Origin: Galbibacter orientalis DSM 19592
Lineage (GTDB): Bacteria; Bacteroidota; Bacteroidia; Flavobacteriales; Flavobacteriaceae
Direction: 5' to 3'
Assembly: GCF_000260115.1 (NCBI RefSeq)
Contig: NZ_JH651379.1
Coordinates: 2,968,466 to 3,032,239 of the forward strand
Length of the DNA: 63,774 nt
Shown here piece after piece: positions 50,315-60,741 of this stretch. Below the pieces are notes generated by a model. It was not told where the DNA came from, did no database searches, and was given only the letters and a program-made list of their open reading frames with translations. The stretch's first letter is position 1, and each line of letters starts with the position of its first letter. The position numbers and the translations under genes were made by a program.

Positions 50315-50836
50315 ATGATTTTTAAGGGCCTTAAAGAAAAATCAATAAAAAAAGCAATTCAGAAGTCAGTTCTAAACCAAGTTCAGTCTGCTGGAGACAC
50401 TGGTGTTGTGCGTTCGCTTGCTATTGTTATTAATTATGACAAGCTGGTAGATTACAAACCACTTATGGATATAGCAAAAGCTATAAATATAAGTAATGAA
50501 GACGTTTATATTATTGGGTATGTAAATAAGTTTTATAAGAATGTAAATTATTTGATACCTGTTTTTACAGATAATTCCTTCGGTATGAAGGGGAAAATTA
50601 AAAGTGAAGAAGTAAGCGAGTTTTTAAAGCGGGATTATGATATTGTGATTAATTATTATACAGAACCGAATATTTATTTAACGCTAGTTTCAGCTTTAAT
50701 TAAAAGTGAGTTAAAAGTAGGGATTACTAGCGAAGGAGAAGTAATAAACAATTTAGTATTGAAGACAGATGAAAAGGATTTTTCTCAGTTTAATAATGAA
50801 CTAGTTAAATACCTTTCTATTTTAAAAAAGATATGA
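50315..50836 (+). CDS. DUF6913-type protein, function unknown
   Basis: 173 residues, no signal or membrane segment. It resembles the flavobacterial DUF6913 proteins found before dapA ([60 protein letters not shown]). The alternating beta-alpha pattern suggests a Rossmann-like fold. Its stop overlaps dapA's start, so it is expressed with lysine/diaminopimelate synthesis, but no role is known. Confidence 0.7.
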   Translation: MIFKGLKEKSIKKAIQKSVLNQVQSAGDTGVVRSLAIVINYDKLVDYKPLMDIAKAINISNEDVYIIGYVNKFYKNVNYLIPVFTDNSFGMKGKIKSEEVSEFLKRDYDIVINYYTEPNIYLTLVSALIKSELKVGITSEGEVINNLVLKTDEKDFSQFNNELVKYLSILKKI

Positions 50837-51732
50837 TTATGTCAAAGTTTTTAGGAACGGGAGTTGCATTAGTAACACCTTTCAGAGAAGATTTAAGTGT
50901 TGATGTGGATGCATTAATCAACATTGTAAACCATGCAATTAATGGGGGAGTAGAATATTTGGTGGTTTTAGGAACTACTGCAGAATCTGCTACACTTACT
51001 AAGGAGGAAAAAGAACTTGTAAAACATACAATAGTAAAAGCTAATAGTGGACGTGTTCCTTTGGTTGTTGGTGTTGGAGGTAATAATACTGCTGAGGTAG
51101 TAAACGAACTTCAAACAAGCGATCTTAGTGCTTTTGATGCAATTTTATCAGTATCGCCTTACTATAATAAACCTACACAAGAAGGAATTTATCAGCATTT
51201 TAAAGCAATAGCAGAGGTTTCTCCGTTGCCAATAATTTTATACAACGTTCCTGGAAGAACAGGTTCTAATGTATTGCCAAAAACAATTATTCGTCTTGCA
51301 ACCGATTTTAAAAATATTATTGGAGTAAAAGAAGCAGCAGGAGATATTGTTCAAGCTATGCGTTTAATTAAAGACAAACCTAAAGACTTTTTAGTAATTT
51401 CTGGGGATGATATGATTACGTTACCGATGATTCTTGCTGGTGGAGCTGGTGTTATTTCTGTTATTGGGCAAGGGTTGCCAAAAGAATTTTCTTTAATGGT
51501 ACGTTATGCTTTAAGAGGTAATTTGGATGATGCAAATAATATCCATTTCCAATTAATGGATATTATAGATTATATTTTTGAAGAAGGAAATCCAGCTGGA
51601 ATTAAAGCTGTGTTTGAGAATTTAGGATTAAGCACTGGGAAAGTGAGACTTCCTTTAATGGAGGCAACAGCTGCACTAAAACAGAAGATAAATAGTTTTC
51701 CTATTTTAGCCACAAATAAAATTAATGGTTAA
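50833..51732 (+). CDS. dapA: 4-hydroxy-tetrahydrodipicolinate synthase
   Basis: 299 residues (297 if started at the second ATG, 50839, [15 protein letters not shown], the usual family start). Condenses pyruvate and aspartate semialdehyde, the first step of diaminopimelate/lysine synthesis. The Schiff-base Lys is in GVKEAAGD, the Tyr in ILYNVPGRT, and [10 protein letters not shown] binds pyruvate. The final eight bases overlap the channel gene. Confidence 0.96.
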   Translation: MIMSKFLGTGVALVTPFREDLSVDVDALINIVNHAINGGVEYLVVLGTTAESATLTKEEKELVKHTIVKANSGRVPLVVGVGGNNTAEVVNELQTSDLSAFDAILSVSPYYNKPTQEGIYQHFKAIAEVSPLPIILYNVPGRTGSNVLPKTIIRLATDFKNIIGVKEAAGDIVQAMRLIKDKPKDFLVISGDDMITLPMILAGGAGVISVIGQGLPKEFSLMVRYALRGNLDDANNIHFQLMDIIDYIFEEGNPAGIKAVFENLGLSTGKVRLPLMEATAALKQKINSFPILATNKING

Positions 51733-52642
51733 AAGACTTAAGGATATTGGGTTTGGATTAAATGCCACTAAAAATGTAAAAAGATTTATTACAGAAGACG
51801 GGCGGTTTAATACAAGCCATATTAATAAAAAAAGCATATTTGAATCCACGTATTCCTATTTAATTAGGATTTCGTGGATTTCTTTTTTTTGTTATGTTTT
51901 ATTAGCATACATTTTAATAAATGTTCTTTTTGCGTTAGGGTATGTTTTTATTGGTGTTAATGATATTTCTGCTTATGAATCGCCTTATTTTATAGATAAC
52001 TTCCTTAATGCTTTTCTATTTTCATCACAAACAATAACAACCGTAGGTTACGGGGTTATGTCGCCTTCTGGAACAGCATCTGGCATTCTGGCAAGCTTTG
52101 AAGCTTTGGTAGGTTTGTTGAGTTTTTCTTTTACAACAGGATTGTTATATGGGCGTTTTTCTAAACCTAAAACTCTTATTTCTTTCAGCAAAAATTTTGT
52201 AGTCCGCCCTTTTAGAAATAAAAGAGCCTTGATGATTAAAGTAATGAATACAAGTAGAAATATTCTTATTAAACCAAAGGTGGATGTTACTTTAATCTTA
52301 CATAAATTGGTTAATGGGTATTTTCAGCCCGAATATTTTAATCTAAAATTAGAGCGTAAAACCATTACATATTTGCCAACAACGTGGACTATTGTGCATG
52401 AAATAGATGAAGAAAGTCCTTTTTTTAATCTAACAAAAGAAAAAATTGAAGAATATAAAGCAGAGATAGTAGTATTATTTTCTTATTATGATGATGCCTT
52501 TAATAATGAAATTTACGATGTAAAATCTTATTTATATAGGGATTTAATTATAGATAAAAAGTTTACGAAGTCCTATGGATATGGAGAAGAAGGGAGGCTT
52601 GTAATAGATCATTCCATGCTTCATGATATTGAAAACTTATAA
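51725..52642 (+). CDS. Inward-rectifier (Kir-like) potassium channel
   Basis: 305 residues. Two membrane helices flank a pore loop with the selectivity filter TTVGYG (105-110), followed by MSPSG. A large cytoplasmic immunoglobulin-like domain (about 150-305) follows, typical of KirBac. Presumably a potassium channel gated from the inside. It overlaps dapA by eight bases; the link to lysine synthesis is only positional. Confidence 0.88.
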   Translation: MVKRLKDIGFGLNATKNVKRFITEDGRFNTSHINKKSIFESTYSYLIRISWISFFCYVLLAYILINVLFALGYVFIGVNDISAYESPYFIDNFLNAFLFSSQTITTVGYGVMSPSGTASGILASFEALVGLLSFSFTTGLLYGRFSKPKTLISFSKNFVVRPFRNKRALMIKVMNTSRNILIKPKVDVTLILHKLVNGYFQPEYFNLKLERKTITYLPTTWTIVHEIDEESPFFNLTKEKIEEYKAEIVVLFSYYDDAFNNEIYDVKSYLYRDLIIDKKFTKSYGYGEEGRLVIDHSMLHDIENL

Positions 52643-52758
52643 ATAAAGTGTTGCAACAAGTTAAACTTTTAATAAAAATTAAACGAAGTATTGCCAATTA
52701 CTTTTGAAGTGCTTTTCTTCACACTTTAAAATAGTTTTTTAAATTACATATATTTAAC

Positions 52759-52766
52759 TAATTTTG
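52759..52766 (+). promoter_or_regulatory. -7 element (TAATTTTG) of the bamD operon
   Basis: TAATTTTG followed by CCGGATG fits TAnnTTTG. The start of transcription, about 52773, falls after the first in-frame ATG (52771), so the second ATG at 52783 is chosen for bamD. Confidence 0.5.
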
Positions 52767-52782
52767 CCGGATGATTAAAAAT

Positions 52783-53601
52783 ATGAAGTATACATATTTA
52801 GCAGTTCTTTTAGTTGTATTATTTACAAGTTGTAGTGAATATCAAAAAGTACTAAAAGATAGTGATGTTAAGAAGAAATATGATATGGCCGAAAAGCTTT
52901 ATAATGAAGGAGATTATAAGCGAGCTATTAGACTTTTTGAACAAATAGTTCCTCAATATGTTGGGAAACCACAAGGAGAGCGTTTAATCTATTTTTATGC
53001 GAATTCTTATTATCAAACAGGCGACTATTATTTAGCAGCTTATCAATTTGAGAGATTTTCAAAATCATATCCACGAAGTGATAAAGCTGAAGAAGCTGCT
53101 TTTTTAGGCGCTAAGAGTCAGTATTTAACATCGCCTAGATATAGTTTAGACCAAACGGAAACGGACAAAGCTATTAGTAAGGTTCAGGTGTTTATTAACA
53201 CGCATCCAGAATCGGAATATATGGATGAAGCCAATGAAATGGCAGCAGATTTAAGAGCAAAGAAAGAAAAGAAAGCTTTTGAAATAGCAAAGCAATATAA
53301 TAGAATATCAGATTACCACGCCTCTATAAAGTCTTTTGAGTTATTCTTTAAAGAGTTCCCTGGATCTGTTTATAAAGAGGATGCTTTATATTACGATTAT
53401 TTAGCGAAATACAACCTAGCAGTAAATAGTATTTATTCTAAAAGAGAAGAGCGTATAGGGCAAGCAAAAGAAGCATATACTAAATTGATTAGTGAATTCA
53501 GCGATACTGAATATAAGAATAAAGCCGAAAGAATGAATGCAGATTTGGATACAGAATTGCAAGAATTCAAAGAATTATTAGAGAAATACGAAATACAGTA
53601 A
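52783..53601 (+). CDS. bamD: Outer-membrane assembly factor BamD
   Basis: 272 residues from MKYTYLAVLL; four more if the ATG at 52771 is used. Lipobox FTSC (Cys17) then EYQKVLKDSDVKKKYDMAEKLYNEGDYKRAIRLFEQI, the first of several TPR repeats (YLAAYQFERFSKSYPRSDKAEEAAFL and others). Part of the BAM complex inserting outer-membrane barrels. It heads the bamD-rpoZ-coaBC-porD-recN run typical of flavobacteria. Confidence 0.93.
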   Translation: MKYTYLAVLLVVLFTSCSEYQKVLKDSDVKKKYDMAEKLYNEGDYKRAIRLFEQIVPQYVGKPQGERLIYFYANSYYQTGDYYLAAYQFERFSKSYPRSDKAEEAAFLGAKSQYLTSPRYSLDQTETDKAISKVQVFINTHPESEYMDEANEMAADLRAKKEKKAFEIAKQYNRISDYHASIKSFELFFKEFPGSVYKEDALYYDYLAKYNLAVNSIYSKREERIGQAKEAYTKLISEFSDTEYKNKAERMNADLDTELQEFKELLEKYEIQ

Positions 53602-53613
53602 ATAAGAAAAGTT

Positions 53614-53937
53614 ATGAGCGAATTAAGAAATTCCGAAGCACCAGTTTCTACAGTAACTTACGATAGAAATGAGATAGATGAGCCTACAAACAATATTTAT
53701 GAGGCTATATCTGTTATTGCTAAGCGTGCAAATCAAATTAATGGGGATATTAAGAAGGAGTTGATTGAAAAATTGGAAGAGTTTGCTACTTACACAGATA
53801 GTCTTGAAGAGATTTTCGAAAATAAAGAGCAGATAGAAGTTTCTAAATTTTACGAAAAATTACCTAAACCTCACGCAATTGCTGTAGAAGAGTGGTTGAA
53901 AGATAAGGTTTATTACAGAAACACAGAAAAAGAGTAA
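53614..53937 (+). CDS. rpoZ: RNA polymerase omega subunit, Bacteroidota type
   Basis: 107 residues. The core RNEIDEPTNNIYEAISVIAKRANQIN matches the omega family, and the C-terminal tail (KFYEKLPKPHAIAVEEWL) is specific to the phylum. Helps assemble and stabilise RNA polymerase. Tightly spaced between bamD and coaBC. Confidence 0.9.
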   Translation: MSELRNSEAPVSTVTYDRNEIDEPTNNIYEAISVIAKRANQINGDIKKELIEKLEEFATYTDSLEEIFENKEQIEVSKFYEKLPKPHAIAVEEWLKDKVYYRNTEKE

Positions 53938-53940
53938 GGC

Positions 53941-55152
53941 ATGTCCATACTTAGCGGCAAAAAAGTTTTACTTGGTATTACAGGAGGTATTGCCGCTTAT
54001 AAATCGGCTTTTTTAATACGTTTATTTATTAAAGCTGGAGCAAGCGTTAAAGTTGTAATGACAGAATCTGCTAAAGATTTCGTTACTCCTTTAACGCTTT
54101 CTACGTTGTCTAAAAACAAGGTTTATTCTTCTTTTACAGATGAAGAAGAGGAGAATGAACTTTGGAATAATCATGTAGATTTAGGGTTGTGGGCAGATGT
54201 TATGGTAATTGCTCCTGCAACGGCAAATACCTTGTCTAAAATGGCATCTGGAACCTCAGATAATTTTCTGTTGGCAACCTATCTGTCTGCTAAATGTCCG
54301 GTATATTTTGCGCCAGCAATGGATCTGGATATGTATAAACACCCATCTACAATTGCTACTTTTGAAACTCTAAAATCTTTTGGAAATATAATGATTGCTG
54401 CTGGACATGGAGAATTGGCTAGCGGACTTGTAGGCGAAGGGAGAATGGCAGAACCAGAAGAAATAGTATCTTTTATATCAAAAGATATTCTTTCTAAACT
54501 TCCTTTGAAAGGGAAGAGGGTGTTAATAACTGCCGGGCCTACTTATGAGGCTATAGATCCAGTTCGTTTTATAGGAAATCATTCAAGCGGGAGAATGGGG
54601 TATGCTTTGGCAGAAAAAGCTGCAAATTTAGGAGCAGAAGTTTTCTTGATTTCGGGACCTACACATTTAACTATTTCACATTCTTATATAAAATTGGTCA
54701 GAGTTACCTCCGCAGAAGAAATGTACAATGCTACACATCAGGTTTTTAATCAAGTTGATATAGCCATACTTTCTGCTGCTGTGGCAGATTACCGCCCAGC
54801 TACCATTGCAGATAAGAAAATAAAGAAAAAAATGGCGACAATGAAGATAGATTTGGAGCCAACACAAGATATTCTAGCTTCTTTAGGAAGAAATAAAGAA
54901 AAACAGTTTTTAGTAGGGTTTGCTTTAGAGACTAACAACGAACTAGAAAATGCAAAAAAGAAGCTTTCTGCAAAGAATTTAGATGCTATTGTTTTAAATT
55001 CGTTAAACGATAAAGGTGCAGGTTTTGGAAAAACCACAAATAAAGTTACTTTTATAGATAAGAATCTAAATAGTATTCCGTTTCCATTAAAATCAAAAAC
55101 GGAAGTAGCAAATGATATCTTTAACGAAATCTTGAATCGCCTGAATGATTAA
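53941..55152 (+). CDS. coaBC: Bifunctional phosphopantothenoylcysteine decarboxylase/ligase
   Basis: 403 residues. The CoaC half starts GKKVLLGITGGIAAYKSA, a flavin-binding motif, with HVDLGLWADVMVIAPATANT and FAPAMDLDMYKH; the CoaB half has ITAGPTYEAIDPVRFIGNHSSGRMG and LVGFALETN. Two steps of coenzyme A synthesis; coaE lies 6 kb further on. It overlaps the next gene by eight bases. Confidence 0.96.
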   Translation: MSILSGKKVLLGITGGIAAYKSAFLIRLFIKAGASVKVVMTESAKDFVTPLTLSTLSKNKVYSSFTDEEEENELWNNHVDLGLWADVMVIAPATANTLSKMASGTSDNFLLATYLSAKCPVYFAPAMDLDMYKHPSTIATFETLKSFGNIMIAAGHGELASGLVGEGRMAEPEEIVSFISKDILSKLPLKGKRVLITAGPTYEAIDPVRFIGNHSSGRMGYALAEKAANLGAEVFLISGPTHLTISHSYIKLVRVTSAEEMYNATHQVFNQVDIAILSAAVADYRPATIADKKIKKKMATMKIDLEPTQDILASLGRNKEKQFLVGFALETNNELENAKKKLSAKNLDAIVLNSLNDKGAGFGKTTNKVTFIDKNLNSIPFPLKSKTEVANDIFNEILNRLND

Positions 55153-56035
55153 AAAGCTTTTTTTACTCGTAATTTTATGCTCACTACAAGTTGCAGTTGC
55201 ACAAGAATTGAGCTGTACTGTTATTGTTAATTCCGACCAAGTAAATCAAACAAACAAGCAAATATTTAAAACCCTAGAGAAGTCGCTTAACGATTATGTA
55301 AACCAAACAAAGTGGACAAATCGTACCTTTTCAGTAAAAGAAAGAATAGAATGTAGTATGATGATTACCATTAATAAGTACGAAAACAGTGCTTTTAGTG
55401 GAACAATTCAAGTGCAATCTAATCGTCCAGTTTTTAATTCTACTTACCAATCTCCAGTATTTAATTATCAAGACAAGCGTTTTACATTTAATTATGTGGA
55501 GTTTGCACCTTTATATTTTAACCCTAATGTTTTTGAGTCTAATTTAACTTCGGTTATAACTTACTACGTATATATTATTTTAGGAATAGATGCCGATACT
55601 TTTGTAAAAGAAGGCGGTACGCCATACTTTAAACAGGCGCAAAATATTGTAAACTTGTCGCAAGGAAGCGGGTATGCAGGTTGGCAACAAACAGATGGCA
55701 ATAGAACACGTTGGGAGTTGGTAGATAACCTTTTGTCTAATACCTTTAAGGAATATCGTTTGGCATTGTATAATTACCATCGATTAGGGCTTGATAATTT
55801 AGTTGATAATGCAAGTTTAGCAAAGCAATCGATAGCAGGCTCCATGAAACTTTTTGACAAATTGAATAACGTCCGACCTAATTCTTTTGTGCTTCAGGCG
55901 TTTTTTGATGCAAAATCTGAAGAAATAGCAAATGTTTTTTCAGACGGACCAAAAGTAGATATTGTAAAGCTCAAAGAAACACTAAATGAGATTGCACCAC
56001 TTTATTCCGATACTTGGTCTCGTATAAAATACTAA
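55145..56035 (+). CDS. porD: DUF4835 protein, PorD of the type IX secretion system
   Basis: 296 residues. A signal peptide ends VAVAQ (about 19), and the mature protein starts ELSCTVIVNSDQVNQTNKQIFKTLEKSLNDYVNQTKW, the DUF4835 signature. Motifs NRPVFNSTYQSPVFNYQDK and KSIDMYLFDK-like KQSIAGSMKLFDKLNNVRP are typical. The family is annotated as PorD, linked to the type IX secretion machinery; its exact role is not settled. The position between coaBC and recN is conserved in flavobacteria. Confidence 0.8.
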   Translation: MIKKLFLLVILCSLQVAVAQELSCTVIVNSDQVNQTNKQIFKTLEKSLNDYVNQTKWTNRTFSVKERIECSMMITINKYENSAFSGTIQVQSNRPVFNSTYQSPVFNYQDKRFTFNYVEFAPLYFNPNVFESNLTSVITYYVYIILGIDADTFVKEGGTPYFKQAQNIVNLSQGSGYAGWQQTDGNRTRWELVDNLLSNTFKEYRLALYNYHRLGLDNLVDNASLAKQSIAGSMKLFDKLNNVRPNSFVLQAFFDAKSEEIANVFSDGPKVDIVKLKETLNEIAPLYSDTWSRIKY

Positions 56036-56092
56036 CATTATTTTATTCCGCTTGAAATAACAATTATCTTTGATAAATAAAATTAGATAGCA

Positions 56093-57754
56093 TTGTTAGT
56101 AACACTTACAATTAAAAATTTCGCGTTAATAGATAACCTTCAAGTTTCTTTTAAAGATGGATTAACAGCCATAACTGGAGAAACTGGAGCAGGAAAATCC
56201 ATTCTTTTAGGTGGAATCTCTTTGATATTAGGAAAACGAGCCGATTTAAGTAGTATTAAAAATAGTGATGAAAAATGTGTCATTGAGGCTAGTTTCGCTA
56301 TTAATAATTACAATTTAGAAGGTTTTTTTAAGGCGAATGACCTCGATTTTGAAAAGCAAACCATCATCCGAAGAGAAATACTTCCAAGTGGGAAATCGCG
56401 TGCCTTTATTAATGATACTCCTGTAACCTTAGATGTGTTATCGAGTTTGGGGGTACAACTTATAGATATTCATTCGCAACATCAAACACTGCAACTTACC
56501 GACAATAATTTTCAGTTTCAAGTGGTAGATGCTGTGGCAGGGAATGGTGTTGTTTTAAATGATTATTCTGAAAAACTTTCTAAATATCATCATACAAAAA
56601 AGGAATTAAAAAAGTTAATCGATTTCCAACAAGAAGCAGATAAAGAGTATGATTACAATTCTTTTTTATTGCAAGAATTGCAGTCGGTAAACTTAAAAGA
56701 AGGAATGCTTGAGGAATTGGAAGCTGCTTATGAAAAACTCAATAATGTAGAAGAAATTACCGAAAATGTTTCTCATGCACTTCAGGTTTTAGGAGAAGAG
56801 CAGATAGGGACTTTAAGTGGTTTAAATGAGCTTAAAAATATTTTTAATAAGCTTTCTCATTTTGGAGAATCCTACAAAGAACTATCAACTAGAGTACAAT
56901 CTGTTTTAATTGAGTTGGACGATATTTACGTGGAAATACAGCGGATAGAGGAGAACTTAGAAGCCGATCCACAGCAGTTGGAAGAAGTAAATACTAAGTT
57001 GCAGCTCTTGTACAGTCTTCAGAAAAAGCATAATGTTTTAGAAATAAATGAGCTCTTGCAGGTGCAAGAAGAGCTAGCCGAAAAAGTTTCTAAAACTGAA
57101 AATTTGGAAGCTGAAATAAAAGAGCGTCAGTTAAAATTATTAAAGCAAGAAGAAGAACTAGATGCTCTTGCTACAAAAATTCATCAGCAAAGAGAAAAAT
57201 CAATTCCTGCTTTAAAAACTCATTTAGAGAATGTGCTTTCGGAAGTAGGAATGCCAAATGCACAGTTTAAGCTAGATTTAGTTGCCACCAACAAGTATTT
57301 TGTGAACGGAAAAGACGAACTTCACTTTTTGTTTTCAGCAAATAAAGGAGGCAGTTTTAACGAATTGAAAAAAGTAGCTTCTGGAGGAGAGTTGTCTAGA
57401 ATTATGTTGGCCATAAAATCTCTTTTAGCGCAGTATATGCAATTACCAACCATCATGTTTGACGAGATAGACACAGGAGTTTCTGGAGAAGTATCTACAA
57501 AAATGGGTGGAATTATGCATGAAATGAGTAAAACGATGCAGGTTTTTACAATAACCCATTTACCACAAGTAGCTGCCAAAGGAGATGTACAGTTTAAAGT
57601 ATTTAAAGAAGATAAAGGAGGAATTACAGCTTCTCAGATTAAACAACTCACTGAGGACGAACGTGTTCAAGAAATAGCGGAAATGTTAGGAGGGAAGGAT
57701 GTTTCTAGTTCTGCAATGGCTCATGCTAAAGAATTATTGTTAAAGAAAGTGTAA
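56093..57754 (+). CDS. recN: DNA repair protein RecN
   Basis: 553 residues. SMC-like ATPase for double-strand break repair. N-terminal Walker A GETGAGKS near 30, a long coiled coil (about 155-360, with KELKKLIDFQQEADKEYDYN), and C-terminal ASGGELSRIMLAIKSLL plus Walker B TIMFDEIDTGVSGEV. The start is TTG (MLVTLTIKNFALIDNL fits the family exactly, and no ATG is near it), one of the few non-ATG starts here. Confidence 0.94.
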   Translation: MLVTLTIKNFALIDNLQVSFKDGLTAITGETGAGKSILLGGISLILGKRADLSSIKNSDEKCVIEASFAINNYNLEGFFKANDLDFEKQTIIRREILPSGKSRAFINDTPVTLDVLSSLGVQLIDIHSQHQTLQLTDNNFQFQVVDAVAGNGVVLNDYSEKLSKYHHTKKELKKLIDFQQEADKEYDYNSFLLQELQSVNLKEGMLEELEAAYEKLNNVEEITENVSHALQVLGEEQIGTLSGLNELKNIFNKLSHFGESYKELSTRVQSVLIELDDIYVEIQRIEENLEADPQQLEEVNTKLQLLYSLQKKHNVLEINELLQVQEELAEKVSKTENLEAEIKERQLKLLKQEEELDALATKIHQQREKSIPALKTHLENVLSEVGMPNAQFKLDLVATNKYFVNGKDELHFLFSANKGGSFNELKKVASGGELSRIMLAIKSLLAQYMQLPTIMFDEIDTGVSGEVSTKMGGIMHEMSKTMQVFTITHLPQVAAKGDVQFKVFKEDKGGITASQIKQLTEDERVQEIAEMLGGKDVSSSAMAHAKELLLKKV

Positions 57755-57812
57755 TTGTAACTTAATAGAAGTATCAAAGTAAAAAAATAGACTTTTTTAC
57801 AAATAATTTGAA

Positions 57813-57820
57813 TATTTTTG
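57813..57820 (+). promoter_or_regulatory. -7 element (TATTTTTG) of fabI
   Basis: TATTTTTG followed by AGGCTTC fits TAnnTTTG and lies about 38 bases before the fabI start. Confidence 0.5.
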
Positions 57821-57857
57821 AGGCTTCAAACGAAAATAAGCAATTAACCAAAAGGAT

Positions 57858-58676
57858 ATGTCATATAATTTATTAAAAGGAAAGAAAGGGATAATCTTCG
57901 GAGCGTTAGACGAGAATTCAATAGCATGGAAAACGGCTATTAAAGCGCACGAAGAAGGAGCTACATTTGTTTTAACTAATGCGCCAATTGCCATGAGAAT
58001 GGGACAAATTAAAGAATTGGCAGAAAAAACAGGTTCTGAAATTATTCCTGCGGATGCAACTAATGTAGAAGACTTAGAAAACCTTGTTGAAAAAGCAATG
58101 GAAATTCTAGGAGGAAAAATCGACTTTGTATTGCATTCAATTGGGATGTCTATAAACGTTAGAAAAGGAAGACATTATACAGATCAGAAATACGATTTTA
58201 CCGACAAAGGGTGGGATGTTTCTGCATTATCTTTCCATAAAGTATGTCAGACATTGTATCAAAAAGATGCAATGAACGAATGGGGAAGTATTGTAGCATT
58301 AACTTACATGGCTGCACAACGTGTATTCCCAGACTACAATGATATGGCAGATAATAAGGCATACTTAGAGTCTATTGCTAGAAGTTTTGGATATTTCTAT
58401 GGAAAACAAAAAAATGTACGTGTAAATACTATTTCTCAATCTCCAACCCCAACAACAGCGGGACAAGGAGTAAAAGGTTTTGACGGATTTATTGCTTATG
58501 CAGATAAAATGTCTCCTTTAGGAAATGCTACTGCTCAAGAATGTGCAGATTACACTATTAGTTTGTTTTCGGATCTTACTAAAAAGGTAACAATGCAAAA
58601 CTTATTTCACGACGGAGGTTTCTCTAATACAGGAGTTAGTAATGAAGTGATGGAGAAGTTTATGACTGAAGAATAA
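57858..58676 (+). CDS. fabI: Enoyl-ACP reductase (NADH)
   Basis: 272 residues. Reduces trans-2-enoyl-ACP in the last step of each fatty-acid elongation cycle. Cofactor motif GIIFGALDENSIAWK at the N-terminus, and the catalytic Tyr-x6-Lys is seen in YNDMADNK (about 156-163). The SIGMSINVR block and the C-terminal GFSNTGVS fit the family. It has its own promoter. Confidence 0.95.
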   Translation: MSYNLLKGKKGIIFGALDENSIAWKTAIKAHEEGATFVLTNAPIAMRMGQIKELAEKTGSEIIPADATNVEDLENLVEKAMEILGGKIDFVLHSIGMSINVRKGRHYTDQKYDFTDKGWDVSALSFHKVCQTLYQKDAMNEWGSIVALTYMAAQRVFPDYNDMADNKAYLESIARSFGYFYGKQKNVRVNTISQSPTPTTAGQGVKGFDGFIAYADKMSPLGNATAQECADYTISLFSDLTKKVTMQNLFHDGGFSNTGVSNEVMEKFMTEE

Positions 58677-58774
58677 TTAGTTAATAAAATATATTAAGCT
58701 GTTTGAAAAGTGAAAATGGAATTTTATAAATCGCTTTTTAAACAGCTTTCTTGTTTCTAAAAAGAGTGAAGTAG

Positions 58775-59776
58775 ATGGCGCTTAATTTTTCGTTTATAAT
58801 TCCTGTTTTTAACAGGCCAGAAGAAGTTAAAGAGTTACTTGTAAGTATGAATTTGCTTACAGGGGAGATCCCTTTTGAAATTGTAATTGTAGAAGACGGT
58901 TCTACAATTTCTTCGGAAGAAATTGTAAATGATTTTAAAGACACGCTAAACATCTCTTATTATTTCAAAGAGAATTCTGGGCCTGGAGATTCTCGTAATT
59001 TTGGAATGCAAAAAGCAAAAGGAAACTATTTTATTATTTTAGATTCCGATTGTATTTTACCTCCACAGTACTTAGAGGAAGCTCAAAATGCACTAGCTCA
59101 AAACTATATAGATTGTTATGGAGGTCCAGATGCAGCTCATAAATCGTTTTCCGATCTTCAAAAGGCTATAAATTATAGTATGACTTCCATTCTTACCACA
59201 GGAGGAATACGTGGCGGAAAAAAAGCGGTAAATAAATTTCAGCCTAGAAGTTTTAATATGGGACTTTCTAAAAAGGCTTTTGAAGTAACAGGCGGATTTG
59301 GAAAAATTCACCCAGGAGAAGATCCAGATTTAACAATAAGATTATGGAAAGCAGGGTTTGAAACTGTTTTAATCCCACAAGCATTTGTATATCATAAGCG
59401 GAGGATATCTTGGGAGAAGTTTTACCTACAGGTTCAAAAATTTGGTCTTACTAGGCCTATTTTAAATAAATGGCATCCAGAGACTAAAAAAATAACCTAT
59501 TGGTTTCCTACATTTTTTGTATTCGGACTAGCATTCTCTTTATTGATGTGGTTTGCAGGTGTTTCTATATTTTTAAAAATCTATGGATTGTATTTTCTAG
59601 CTATTTTTATTGATGCACTTTTAAAAAATAAAAGTCTTAAAATTGCGTTTTTAGCTGTTTATGCAGTAATTATACAGTTTTTTGGATATGGATTAGCTTT
59701 TGTGAAATCTACAATTTTGATTACCTTTTCCAATAAAAAACCAGAACAGATTTTTCCAAAACTTTTTTTTAGTTAA
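58775..59776 (+). CDS. Family 2 glycosyltransferase, membrane-linked
   Basis: 333 residues. GT-A fold: FSFIIPVFNRPEEVKELL, ENSGPGDSRNFGMQKAKGNYFIILDSDC (the D-x-D metal site as DSD), and HPGEDPDLTIRLWKAGF. Two hydrophobic helices near the C-terminus (about 245-315) hold it at the membrane. It transfers a sugar to a surface glycan or lipid; donor and acceptor unknown. Shares a TAATG stop-start with the YbbR gene. Confidence 0.88.
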   Translation: MALNFSFIIPVFNRPEEVKELLVSMNLLTGEIPFEIVIVEDGSTISSEEIVNDFKDTLNISYYFKENSGPGDSRNFGMQKAKGNYFIILDSDCILPPQYLEEAQNALAQNYIDCYGGPDAAHKSFSDLQKAINYSMTSILTTGGIRGGKKAVNKFQPRSFNMGLSKKAFEVTGGFGKIHPGEDPDLTIRLWKAGFETVLIPQAFVYHKRRISWEKFYLQVQKFGLTRPILNKWHPETKKITYWFPTFFVFGLAFSLLMWFAGVSIFLKIYGLYFLAIFIDALLKNKSLKIAFLAVYAVIIQFFGYGLAFVKSTILITFSNKKPEQIFPKLFFS

Positions 59777-60738
59777 TGGCAGGAAAATTTTTAGAATATA
59801 TTAAAAGTGTGCTAAAGAAGCCAAAGGCATCAATTTTTTTGATGTTTCTTGTGATTTCTTTTTTTATTTGGTTTCTAATATCCCTTTCAGATACCTACAC
59901 TTCGCATGTAAGTTTTAAGTTGAATTATAGTGGGATTCCTGAGGATAAACTAATTCTTGGAAAACCTAAAACTTCTTTAACTACCAATATTGAAACCTCA
60001 GGATTTAAGATTTTAAATTATCGAATTTTCAGAAGGGATATTTTTTTAAATCTAACAGATTTTAAAAAGGAAGGAAATAAATATTATTTGTTACCAGATG
60101 CTATTGAAGAGGTAATTAATATTCAGCATAAATCGGTGAATATAAGAAGAGTAGCTGTGGATTCTTTAATTTTAAAACTGGGAGTTAACGAAAAAAAATA
60201 TGTCAAGGTAATTCCTAAGATTCATATATCTTATGCAGAAGATTATCAGTTAAGAGATTCTTTAAAAATAACTCCCGATAGTATTTGGGTTAGAGGTCCA
60301 GAAGATGTTGTAAAAACGATTACAGCTATAGAAACAGAAGACATGGAGTATAAGAATGTACGTAGTGATTTTAATTATACTGTACCTTTAAATATTCCTG
60401 ATTCTGTTGAAAACATAGAATTTCAAACTAAAAAAGTTTCTGTAGAAGCAGTAGTAGAGCGCTATTCAGAAAAAATAATTTTAGTTCCAGTACAAGTAGA
60501 GAATTTACCAGAAAACATTAGTTTAAGAATATATCCTGAAAAAATTAAATTGCTTTGTAAAGCTCCGATTTCAGAATTGAAACGAATTAATGAAAACGCT
60601 TTCAAAGTTGTTTGTAATTACAACGAAATTTCGGAGGAAACCACCTACTTAATTCCGCAGTTAATTGAGCAGCCAAAGTTTCTTTCTTCAGTAAAAATAT
60701 TGGACAGAAAAGTTGAGTTCCTCATAAAAAAGCAGTAA
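59776..60738 (+). CDS. YbbR-domain membrane protein (CdaR-like)
   Basis: 320 residues. One N-terminal membrane helix (about 18-38: ASIFLMFLVISFFIWFLISLS), then repeated YbbR beta domains (PDSIWVRGPEDVVKTI; VPVQVENLPENISLRIYPEKIKLLC). YbbR proteins regulate c-di-AMP cyclase in Firmicutes; in Bacteroidota the partner is less clear, and no cyclase is nearby here. It lies in a GT2-YbbR-coaE operon. Confidence 0.85.
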   Translation: MAGKFLEYIKSVLKKPKASIFLMFLVISFFIWFLISLSDTYTSHVSFKLNYSGIPEDKLILGKPKTSLTTNIETSGFKILNYRIFRRDIFLNLTDFKKEGNKYYLLPDAIEEVINIQHKSVNIRRVAVDSLILKLGVNEKKYVKVIPKIHISYAEDYQLRDSLKITPDSIWVRGPEDVVKTITAIETEDMEYKNVRSDFNYTVPLNIPDSVENIEFQTKKVSVEAVVERYSEKIILVPVQVENLPENISLRIYPEKIKLLCKAPISELKRINENAFKVVCNYNEISEETTYLIPQLIEQPKFLSSVKILDRKVEFLIKKQ

Positions 60739-60741
60739 ATT